64,000 nt of DNA from Parus major (lineage: Eukaryota; Chordata; Aves; Passeriformes; Paridae): positions 3,718,532 to 3,782,531 of the forward strand of contig NC_031783.1 in NCBI RefSeq assembly GCF_001522545.3, read 5' to 3'. Made by a program: the position numbers and the translations under genes. This document shows, piece by piece, positions 35,240 to 46,015 of the stretch. Below the pieces are notes generated by a model. The model did no database searches. It saw only the letters and a list, made by a program, of their open reading frames with translations, and had not been told where the DNA came from. Every line of letters begins with the position of its first letter. Within the stretch, counting starts at the first letter, position 1.

Positions 35240-38200
35240 TGGGCACATACCAAATAGTTTTAATTTTTGAATGTGAGTACATTTTGCCTTTAGCTTAACC
35301 TGCTTCTGGTCTGAGCAGTCACATACTTTTGGATTTTGATATTCCAAAGTAAAAGGATGACTTTTGGTAGGAATGATGGCTTTGGAATAGGCTCTGACCT
35401 CTTAGCCTTGCCTTTGCAGATGCAGTTTTGTTAGCCCAGGAGGTTATTTATTGTTCTCTGCAAGGAACAATAAGTATTTGGACTGGGATAGCTCCAGATT
35501 AGTATTCTGGCAGCTACCTTTTTATATCCAGCTTCATGCTAAAGAGAAGATACCTAAATATTTCATCAAGCTGCTAAAAGACTGAGAACATTTTATGAGA
35601 CATGAGCTTTAATGAGACATGAAGGAGAAAAAATTAGACTCAGTCTTTCAATAATTTGGAGCAGTGAAAAATGTTAACTGTCTTATCATACTAACAAGGG
35701 CTCAGAATGTACACAACTGTATCAGCAAACTGAATTTGTATTCAGTTATTTTCTTGGTTTAGACTTGTTTTGAATCTCTACTTTTTACATGATTTTCTTC
35801 TAAAGAAAGGCCTTAGCAATATTTCTTACTGCTTTATTCCAATGAGAAAAAGAAATTAAAACATATAAAAACTTAACTAATTTTGGGGGCTAACTTAAAG
35901 TACAAAAAACTTAGCTTTGTAGAAAACTAGCAGTTAATCAGATTCCTTTTTTTAACATATGATTGTCTTAGAGCTTGTGACTGATATTTGCACATTTTCA
36001 TTGTATAATAACGTTCAATCACACTGTACTTCCATGTGGTGAATTTATTTCCTATTTGAATCAAAAAATAATTCATGAAATATGACTTTTTACTTTCTCT
36101 TCTTTGCTGTTTAAGTAAGACCATATATTAATTATGCTGTACAGGTTAATAAACAAGCTTCTCAAACTATTTTAACTGTGAAAGTTGAGCAATGACTTGA
36201 AAATCGACAAATATATACTTGATGAATAGATATGGGTTTAATTAATCTTCACTGGTGCAATGTCTTTTTTTACACCTTGAAATATTCTTCACCTGAACTT
36301 AAATATCAAGTGAATGATTTCTTTTAAATTCTCTAAAAATTCTCAGTTGTATTTCAAAACCTGTGTGTTTCCCAGACAGTGAGAGAAATAAATGCTTGTC
36401 TTTTTTCTCATCATGTTCTCCACCCAGCCTCTTTGCTAAGGACAACTTCTTTTTATTATATATTTCTATCCAAATATTTCTACCCAAATACCTTTCAAGT
36501 GAGTTTTTCCTCACACAGTTGTATCTATGGCTAGAAAATATTTTTGAGAGAAACCTGCTGCTCTAGATTTCCAGGGCTACAAGCAGTGAGATGCACTGGT
36601 GCCAGCCAGAGGGAGAGATCAGCCAGGTACACTGAACACAACTCCTCCCTGCATGTTTGGGGCTGTGCTGAGTCACAGGAATTATAAACACAACAGTAGC
36701 TAAACATCCAGTTTTTCATGGTGTTTCCTCTGTATTCTCATTACTCTACAAAATCTAACATTATTATTTTTCAGAGTGCGTGACGCATCAATTTCCAGTT
36801 CAGTTCTATGTTCTTATCTCAGGATTCTGTGCTCACGCTTGAAATATTAATGACAAGTTATATTCATGGAACAGTTATGTCTTTCGGGTTTAAGTATCAT
36901 TCATTTTGGGAAACTGCTTCTCATGAGAGTAATCAGAAGCAGCTGTTGGTTTTGCTGCAAAATATTAATGCACAATTAAAAATAAACCAGTGACTCTCAG
37001 GAAGCTGTTGGCTGGAAGGATACCTTTGCTCTGCCTTGCTATGGCCATATATTCCCAAATTCAAGCACTGTGCTGGGTGTTCAGTGAGTGCTGAATTTTT
37101 AGCTGTCACTGTGCCTTTTTAATGCACCACACTGAGGTTTGTTGAAAATGTACTCACTAAAAATTTCTGCAATGTTTCTTCTTGAAATGAAAAATATCTT
37201 AGGGGTATTATTCACATAATATTTCAAATTACAACTAATTTAGTTCTCTACTGTTTGACTCTTTTCCACGTGTAAAGGGTGATTTTAGTCACAGAGCTGC
37301 TGTAAGTTCTTTTCTGGCTGACTTGTTTGTCCCCTGGGAGATTTTCCCCAAGTGCCTCTGGCCTGGAGCAAGCCCAGCTGCAGCAGGCACCGTGTGCTGG
37401 CTTGTGTCAGGTGCTGGATTTTACTCACCTTTTACTGACTGGGGAGCCCTTCTCACCTGGGGAATGCATTTCAGCAGAATCACTGCTCCCAGGGAAGCTG
37501 CTGAGGGGGGAGCCTTGTCCCTTCAGGCAGAGCAGAGCACCAGGGCTGATGCAGATAAGGATTTTGCTGATGTGCATTTACACATTTACAGTGTTCAGCA
37601 GCAGCCCTGCATTGCTGAGAGAGCTCAGAAACAGCTGGAGAGTTCCCAGTTATACCGAGTTCCTTGCAGTGCTCTGTTACACTTGTTCTGAGGTGCCTGA
37701 GAGGTGTTCTCAGGGTTCAGTGCTGCTGGGGAGCTGTGGTGCCTCTCACCCTGCACCTTGCACTCACACACCCTTGCGTGTCCCTGTCACCTATTTCCAG
37801 CTCCTTGGAACCAGTCTGTCTGATTGTAAACCTTCCTTTCCAGCAGATACACTGAAATCTTTGTGATGTGTGTGAATTTCTGCAGAATTTCTCAGGAGAA
37901 TTTGTCAAATCTATTTCCTTGCTGTTGCCTGAAGCAGCAGCCTTGCAGCATCACTGCACAGCCAGACCTCTGGGTGCAGGTTTTTTTAGCTGAGGGACCT
38001 CCAGGATTCCTGGAGCCACACAGCTGCTCAGAGATTTAAACACCTGAGATTTTGTTTTGCTCCAGCTGGGAGCTGCACACCTGGGAATGGGTGCTGCTGA
38101 AGTTTGTGCTCATTTTATCCTCCCCCAGGAAATGCAAGTCGGGCTCTGCTGTCGGCTCTGCCTCTCACCAAGTGACCAGGCAGAGTTAAAAAAGAACTCA

Positions 38201-38249
38201 TAGGGTGAAACAAGGACTGTGGGGAAGCTTCATTAAGCCAAGGAAGAGA

Positions 38250-38296
38250 TTATTTATTATTATTATTATTACTACTACTACTACTACTATTATTTG
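38250..38296. repeat. Compound (ATT)n(ACT)6 microsatellite
   Basis: ATT units run directly into six ACT units (38271-38288) and return to ATT. A second locus of the same design lies at 42631-42680. Confidence 0.95.
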
Positions 38297-41200
38297 GTGA
38301 GTTAATTTCCTTCCTTTTGTTTGACTTTGTGGCTGTTCAGGGAGATATTTGCACTGAAGCCTTTGGAGCATGGCCTTGGAGTGACTCTTGTTCCATGGTT
38401 AGTGCACCATGACAGCAGGTAGAGATGAAAGGAATAGCATTGCTGGGATTTCTTTCTTATTAAAAGTACTTCTTTTGAAGAATATGGGAAGAGCTGTGGT
38501 TTTAGGTTATCACTCTAAGCCAGCAGACCTGTTTTCCCATCTCCCCCAGCCTATCTCAAGCTTGTAGGGATCCCAGTTCATACAATTCTCTACAGGGCTT
38601 TCTGTTATCTCCTTCTCTCAACTGACAATTTTCCTGTCCCAACATAAACCAGGCTATCTTGCTTTTGCCTCCTTTTTCTCTATTGCATTAAAAAATAATT
38701 TGAAACTCCACTGTTAAGACTCCAATATTGGCTGCACAAACATTTGTTGTCCTGCCTCGAGCCCAGATCTGGGTCTGTCTGGGCCCACTCTGCCCAGTTC
38801 TGCACCTCAGCTCCAGGAGTTTCTGTGTTATCACCAGTGCCTTGCAATGGCCTGAATTTTTAAATGCCAGTTTGCTCAATAAGCCAAAATTCCATTTTCT
38901 GAATAACTTTTATTCAAGTCTACTTCCTCTCTCTAGGCTTTAACCTACCTGGTATTGCTGGACGTGGTGTTGGAAATATTTTTCCTAGTTTCAAATAGAT
39001 AATTTCTGTTCTGAAGTGTGCATTTGTAAAATTACAGCAGCAGTTAACTAAGGTATCATCACAGTGTCATGGTTGCCAAAATTTCAGTGGAGGATGTAAA
39101 CATATGACCTATTCTAAAGTAGGTTATAAAAATATTTCTTTTAGGGTTGTAGATTGTAATTTTCCATATTTTTTTTCCTTGAAACATTTATATTTATGTC
39201 ATATCCACAGCTTTTAATTCAGTCTGTTTTCTGTGGTCATTAATAAACCTGCAACTGACTTGTGAGTAAAATAAAAGAACATACAAAAATTGAACACAGT
39301 GATTTACTGATACACAAAGCAAATAATTTTTCATCATTGTAATGTTCAGTGCTTGTAAACATGGATTGCAATCTTTTTAGGCATCTAAATCAGAAATGAG
39401 AGGAAAAGAAAGTTAAATATTCGTAGGCTCTTATCTTTTCTAAAGGTTTGAAATGTCCACAAAGAGGCAGCATTGTCTGGATGTGGTGGCAAAGGAAGAT
39501 GACTTAAGCACTCATTGTGATTATTATTTTTGCAATGAAGAATTGTTATTTCATCTTGTTGACAAACCTTATCATCATTTTTTTTGGTCAGAAAATAACA
39601 TGCAGAGAAGCAAGGTGGTTAGAACAAGAGCTGCTGCTTTGTGCAGTACAGAGCTGAGACCCTGGGGAAAAAGGATAATTCTGGGGAAAACGGTGGTGGC
39701 TGCAGCTCCTGTGGGGAGGTGGGCACAGAAAGCTCATCCTAAAGCCCAGTGGCAATTTCAGAGTTAAAGTTGTTTTGTGTCTGAGCTCTTACACTGCTGC
39801 CTTTTGATTATTTGGGGGTTTCACAAACACAAATGCAGTTTCTCAGTGGTTTTTTTCGGCTGTCAGAAATCCTGACTCAGATTTTTGATCTTTCTGCTTT
39901 TTCTGCAAATTCAATTCTGTGGAATGTACCTGATGAACTTGGAGCAATCAGAAGCTGACTTGGAAAAGCTTTTCTAGGTGTTGGGCTACAGAAACCTCCT
40001 CTGTCACTGTTCAGTGCTGTGCTCTTGGCCCAGAGTCACAAACCCTGAGTGCTTCTATTCAGGATATCAGAGCTCCTGCCTCTGCTGAAATCCAGGAAGC
40101 TATTATCACTCTTACTGCTCCAGATGTCTCCTTCTACCCTGTATTGTTATTTAAAAATTTGGTTTACATATTCTGTAGGTTAAGGTAAGTTCTTATACCT
40201 TCACAGAATTGAGTATGAATTGCCCATTATAATTTCCTAGTCAAATTTAGACTCTAAAAAATGATTCATGATCTTAACTATTTTCACATATGAAGAAATC
40301 AACCCGCTGGTCAGAAGCTGCCTCTGCTCTTGTGGAGCTCCCCTTGCTCTTTGGAATCCCTGACAGGCAGCAGAGAGGGGCTGACAAAGTATTTGCCATG
40401 AATGGCATCTGGGAATTCTGTATTTTTGCTTTTGAGGGTGCCAGGTGGGAATTATGTGAAGTGCAGTTATCTGGAGCCTTCAGAAGACATGAACATTTGG
40501 GGAGCTCATCCTGCAAGTGCTCTGGTGTTGCAGGTTTGTTCCTTCAGCATTGCAGGAGGTCTGAGGACAGGAGGAGATCACTGTCCTTCATCTGTGCTCC
40601 TCCTGAGCCTGTGAGCATTCTGATATCATCTGCCTGTGCTTTTTCAACCTTTATTCATTAATTACTGGGGAAAGATTTGCTTTGTGGAGAGGGAGCAGGG
40701 GCAATGTTTAGTGGAGCAGCTCTGCTGCAGAATCTCAGGGCTCATCTGCTGCCAAATCCTGCCCTGGCTCTGCTCTTCTGAGCCTTCTTCAGATCTCCTG
40801 AACATCAGCTTCACATTGCCTTTACTGCATCATTATACCCCATTAAGAAATGGATTTTTCCAGCCTGATCAGTGAAAAAAAGTGTTAGTTGTTGGTGGCT
40901 ATCTGATGTGATTTACCCAACATTATCCTTTGATTATCATCACATAATTTTATGGAATGTATTTCTCTGACTGCATCTTTAATATCATTAGGCTCAGTAA
41001 GAACAATTCCAGTGTGAAAGGATGATTTTCAACATTTCTATTGTAAAGTTAGACACAGTTTTAGGTGTTCTTTTGAAGAAATGATGAAATTGTATGGTTA
41101 ATCAGTTTAAGCAGTGAAAAAATTAACTAGCAGCAGAAAGGAATACTTTATTTGGTGGGAATACTTTATTTATTTGGTGGGAATTTGAAGCTACAGAAAC

Positions 41201-41994
41201 AATGAAACAAAACTGGTAGCAGATCTCAGGTTAAATTTACTTCTAAGTTCTTTATTATTGATCAGTTTTGAGGCAGTTTTTACCAGTTATGACTGCAATT
41301 CCAAATCACTCCAGGAATTCCAAAGGGAAATAACTGTATTTATTGGGATTCCTTCAGTGAACATCGTTCACCCTAACGACTTGCTGATGCTATTTTTACT
41401 TTTGCATTTATGGCATTTCTTTTATGAGATAATGGACTGTGGAAGAGAGAGTTGGTGTGACTCAGATGTTATAAGGACAGCCTTTATATACAAAACTGTC
41501 ATATGTTGAAGCACAAAATGGAAAAGAAGACTTTTAAAAATAGTGACTTAAATAAAAGCCTCTTCCTAATTTTGTACTAATGCACCTGTAATTCTTCTTA
41601 AAAACAGAATTTCCAACAAATTACCTTTTAAATTCATTTAGTATTTTCAATTCTGATGAAAATATGCTTCATTCTATCCACTTAAAGGGATTTTAGGATC
41701 CTTTCAGGCTCCAGTGAGTGCTGAAAAGCAGTTTATTATGTTTGTGTTTAAGGATACATGTTTTACAGAACAGCAGTTCTGTTTTAGTGGAAGATATTAT
41801 TGAAATTCCTTTGTTTGTGTTCAGCTAGGATAAAACAACAGCATTTTAATTTTTGTTTTAAAAGAGTGAATATAATATCTTCCAGAGGGTATATCAGTTG
41901 TGTTTTCACTTGGCCCATGTGTGGCCTACCTGAGTGCCTTGGTGCTGTTCTGAATGCATTTATAAAGTTCATTTATTACTTTTGTAATAGTGAG
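38297..41994. other. Noncoding DNA, no gene recognised
   Basis: Ordinary AT-rich sequence. It contains an 18-bp duplication at 41141-41180 (GAATACTTTATTTGGTGG, the second copy carrying a 4-base insertion). The frames at 39453-39767 and 40290-40661 have no domain that I recognise. Confidence 0.7.
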
Positions 41995-42027
41995 TTAAAA
42001 CATGTTTTAAAAACATTTTAAAACATG
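41995..42027. repeat. Nested AT-rich palindromes
   Basis: TTAAAACATGTTTTAA (41995-42010) is a perfect palindrome. Its right half, CATGTTTTAAAA (42001-42012), pairs perfectly with TTTTAAAACATG (42016-42027) around a 3-base loop. The sequence can extrude as a cruciform. Confidence 0.92.
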
Positions 42028-42426
42028 CTTTAAAAAATACTCTTCTTTGCTTTTGGGGAGGAAAATGGAACCATTTGGCCTTAGTGTGGCAAGGAATGTG
42101 GGCCTTAATCTTTCAGGTAAATTGGGTGAGGTTTGGGTCAGCAGTGGAACTGGTGATCCCAGTGATGGAATAACCCAGCACTGCTGGGGATCTCACATTT
42201 CCCCTCAGAAAACAGCCATGGCACCTTTGGGATGGAGCTCTCCTTATCATTTCTGTTTTGCTGTAGATTACACCCCTGAATTTGCCTTAAGAGCAAGAGG
42301 AAATGCGAAGTTTGTGAGTGTAGCTGTTCGGAGAGTTTGTAATTTGATGTGCTTGCATTAATGAAATCTGAAGGTGGTTCAACTGCAGGAATCCAACTAA
42401 GAAAACCCCTTAGATTCAGGCTGTAA
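42028..42426. other. Noncoding DNA, no gene recognised
   Basis: Short stretch between the palindrome and the T/G tract. The 104-codon + strand frame (42047-42361) has no recognisable domain, no visible promoter and no splice context. Confidence 0.6.
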
Positions 42427-42544
42427 TTTGGTTTTCGGTTTGTTTGTTTGGGGTTTTTTTGGTCTCTTTCTGTTTTGTTTGTTTGTTTGTTTTCTTGTTT
42501 GTTATTTGGGTTTTTTGTTTTTTTTTTATTTTTTACTTTTTTTA
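42427..42544. repeat. Long T/G-rich tract with (GTTT)n
   Basis: About 118 bases of mostly T and G, including GTTTGTTTGTTTG and long T runs. It is the longest such tract in the window. Confidence 0.9.
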
Positions 42545-42630
42545 GAGAGCAGGGTATCCCAGCTAGAAAAGTTTCAGCTTGTTGACATTATAACAGTGAT
42601 TCTTTTCACTCATTCCAATAAATTATTCTT

Positions 42631-42680
42631 TTATTATTGTTATTATTATTACTACTACTACTACTGCTACCACCACCAGC
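42631..42680. repeat. Compound (ATT)n(ACT)5GCT(ACC)3 microsatellite
   Basis: ATT units (42631-42650) change to five ACT units (42651-42665), one GCT and then three ACC units. The series looks like successive point mutations spread by slippage. Its flanks are unrelated to those of the 38250 locus. Confidence 0.93.
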
Positions 42681-45600
42681 CCAGTAAAATCCCTTCAATT
42701 GATAAGGAATAAGAAACCACTTTATGGGCACATTGTTTACTGAGCTGACATACTACATATTAGTTGAGGGACAATTATTTTAATAGATCCACTCCTCCCC
42801 ACCCTTCACCTTGGTAAAGAATATTGGATTTTCCAGTTCAGTGAGTGTCTGGTCGTTATCATTCATGTGCTCTATTGCAGTTATTGTTAATGGTTATATG
42901 AACAGCAAAATAGGAAGCATATATCACCTGTCAGCTTGTGTTCTCTCTGTGTTTAACCCATCTTGGCTTAAGTTATAGTAGGATTGAGAGCAGGAGCTGC
43001 TAAAATTCAGGTTCCATGAAGAAGCTGTGGATTTTTTTTTTACCATCTAAGGTTTAGGATTTGTGTTCAGTCTTTAAGGAAAAAGTTTCAGTATATTAGG
43101 ATCATAAATTCTGAATTGGTCTGGCCAAAAAGTGGTTTGGAAAATTTACCAGATCAAATAAAAGTGCGTTAACCTGGTTTATAGAAAAAGAGGGAGAAAT
43201 ATATTTTTCTGCTCTAATATGATTTTAACAACTTTCTAGTTTAAGGGAAATGTGTGTACTTATATTACCATGGGCTGAAAATAATTCATCAAAGCAATGT
43301 TCTGAGTTCAGGAGCAGTGCCATTTGTGCTCCATCAAAAAATGGGCTTTATGTAATCAGTTTTTTAGCTTTGAAATTGATCTACTGTCACTATTTTGCTT
43401 TGTTTTAAATTGTGCAGCTTAGATACTGTCCAGTATTCATGCTTGGGTAACTTGATTGAACTGGAAGAAAAACTTGATCAAAAGCACACCCTTGTGTATT
43501 TTAGCCTATAACATAATATAGAAAGAACAGACAGCAAATGTAACGTGTAGGTGAGGGTGATCACACTCTGGTGTAAATTTATCCCCCAGATTCTTTTGGC
43601 CATGCTGAGTTGGCATTTCTTAATATGAAATTCTCCATTTTGTGCAGATTTTTTTTTAAAATCAGATTCAGTGAGATAATATTTTAAATAGAATTTTGAA
43701 ATAAGTATGAAAATCTCTTTTTCCTGGGTCAACACATCAACTACTTCATTAATTAAAGTGGAACATTCACATTTTATCAAGTGTCAAATAGTTGAAGGTT
43801 ACATGGAAGAGATGAAGGATTTTCCTTAGGGTTGAGAGAAATGTGTTGGTTTGAATTTTAGCATTTGAGAGAGACCTCTGATGTATTTTAAATACTGCTC
43901 TAGTTAATTCACTTTTTCACTGGTGAGCTGTTGACATCCAAACTGTTGATGAACAAATTCAAACCATACAAAAGGGTGTGTTTTTCAATATTATATGTAA
44001 TTAAACTGTGGGATATTTCAGAGGCCAAAAAGATGAGGAGTTTCTGAGACAGGGGGGATGAGTTGGTCAGATGAAATCTGGTTCTCAATGGCAAAGGAGC
44101 CCTTGCCCTGCTCTGGGAGATGAGTCCTTATCCCCTTTGGGATGGTTGAGAGCCTGCAGCCTCAGTCCTGAGGCTCAGCTCAAGGCTGCTGCATTTAAGT
44201 AGAAAAGCTTTGTGTTTAGACAGGAGGGAAAATGAAAGTTATAGAGCTGCTCTTGAGGTTTGAGTCCTGGACAGCTCCTAAAAGTCAATAGTATGATGCT
44301 TGATGCTTCATTCCTACTGGATTTTCTGCTGGGAATAGATGATTTAACCTGTCTGGTGAGTGAGAAATTGCAGATTATGAGACTAATAAAGATTTTTAAA
44401 AATTTAAGAAATTGCATTTTGTTGACTTCTTTTTTCCTTTCATTTCTCTACTAATTTAAGAAAAGGAGATGGAAACTGATTTTCTTAATTTTTTGATTGA
44501 TTGAAATATTTTTTTTAACTTCTTGTTATGCTGCTTTAGATTACCTGGCACCTCTCTCTCCCAAATGCCATAGCTCATTTTTGCATTCATCTTTCATACA
44601 CACCTATGGGGGAAAAACATTTGCCAGTCTGAATATACAGTGAAATCATTTATAAAGAAAATGTAGGAACTGTTATATTTCAGTTATAATGAAATATCCT
44701 CTCATACTGCACAGTATTACACAGAGATATTTATTATCTGCACTCCAATTTAAAATGCTGCATTGCTTTATTAGATATTTGCAAGTATTTACTTCAACTA
44801 AGGAATCAATAGTCCTTATTTAAAAAGGAATCTAATTCCTCAGTGCACATGGATCTGTACACAAACCCACAAAACTTATGGTCACAATTGAAGAAAGGGG
44901 TTTAGGGGTGTGAAGGGGCTGTGTGTTTTTATGCTTTATTTGATGGGGGAGGTTGGTTTGGTTTAGTTTGGTTTTTTCCTACATCTCTTGAGCAGCACTG
45001 AGACAGAGCCATCCTTTGGCAAGAAGATGCCAGGGCTGTTTGTGTTCAGTGAGCCTCTGCTCATCACTTTACTGCTGCTATTTAGGGCAAATCTAAATAT
45101 ATAGTATACAAATATATATAAATATATATGTGTGTCTGGGGGAACAGCCAGGGAAGGCGTGGGAGGAACAATGCACCCTGTACCTGCTGACTCCAGTGCT
45201 GAGACACTTCTCTGGAAATCGAGCTGTGAGCAGCAGCCCTGGGGCAGAACATGTGCTGAGGATGCTGAGAGAGGAGCAGAGGGAGCAGTCAGAGTCTGTG
45301 CCACTGCCCCTGGCTGTTTTCCTCCCTGCTGGGCTGCTGAGCCACCCTCTGTGCCAGGGGAGTGGGTGTTGGACACTGGCTCTGATGTCAGCAGGCTCTT
45401 TTTAGCTGTGTGCTTCTGGAAATGTTCAGGAGCCCAAAGGGTTCTGCTGTCTTCATGACAGCACAGCTTGGCAGATGTTTCAGAGCACACTGGGCCTGTT
45501 TACCCTACACTAGGCATGGAAGAAGAAATGGCATGTCAGACATTCTCTCCTTGCCAGCAAGTACAAAAAACTCTGACTATTGTTCCACAAGGAAACTTCT

Positions 45601-45924
45601 CAAAGCTAAAATTGTTCCAACTCGCTGCCTGAGGCTCCAGTCCAAATCATCATTTTTCTCTTGGGTGTTAAAGCAATATCTGTCCTCATCAGAGCTCCTT
45701 TTGAGTTTGCTCATGGTAAGAACAGTGCTTTGGATGTTCATCCTCATGCCTTTGTTTCTGCATTCTTCCTACTGGAATGACACAGCGCTGGGCCTGTGAA
45801 TAATAATTTTTATTATTATAATTTAATAATAATTTTCGGTTTATGAAGCACCAATAATTTGTGACCTGACTACTCATGACTTCTGAGAATAGGCAGGAAC
45901 TGAAGCATTTTAAGTTTCTGATGG
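42681..45924. other. Noncoding DNA, no gene recognised
   Basis: AT-rich sequence with a T/G tract at 44951-44978, a (TA)-rich run at 45096-45130 and an AAT/ATT hairpin-forming stretch at 45801-45836. The minus-strand frame of 175 codons at 44963-45490 overlaps + strand frames of about 100 codons and has no domain. Confidence 0.7.
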
Positions 45925-46015
45925 CTGTGGGTTAACCCCAGTAGGCAGCAAAACCCCACTCACTCCCCCTCAGCGAGGCAGAAGTGAGAAAGTTCGTGGG
46001 TTGTTTATTGAGGGA
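45925..46015 (-). mobile_element. Endogenous retrovirus LTR fragment (old)
   Basis: The + strand reads GTGGGTTAACCCCAGTAGGC, then CACTCACTCCCCCTC, AAGTGAGAAAGTTCGTGGG and a TTTATT at 46004-46009. Together these follow the antisense of the R/U5 end of a widespread avian LTR that I know from bird genomes. The reverse complement gives AATAAA followed by CAACCCACGAAC, placing the polyadenylation signal on the minus strand. Only about 90 bp is recognisable; the U3 part is missing or decayed. The family is probably ERVL-like, which is less certain than the LTR call. Confidence 0.7.

Larger units (their letters stand above)
28071..38249. other. Noncoding DNA with several regulatory-looking stretches
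   Basis: About 10 kb without a recognisable gene. It contains a T/G tract at 33422-33473, a 10-bp inverted repeat at 35216-35239 and the enhancer-like stretches listed separately. The longest frame, 179 codons at 37327-37866 on the + strand, overlaps other frames of similar length, is rich in Ser, Leu, Cys and Pro and has no domain. Confidence 0.65.

Noticed and set aside
37327..37866. 179-codon + strand frame with a second long frame overlapping it
   Set aside because: The region is locally GC-richer, which lengthens random frames. Neither frame has a recognisable motif, and they compete in different phases.
45096..45136. TATA-rich run as a promoter
   Set aside because: It is a simple TA repeat, like those at 4654 and 48616, without initiator or downstream gene evidence.
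44963..45490. 175-codon minus-strand frame
   Set aside because: No domain; part of it is translated TA repeat (a YLYIFVYYIF-like stretch), and + strand frames of about 100 codons overlap it.
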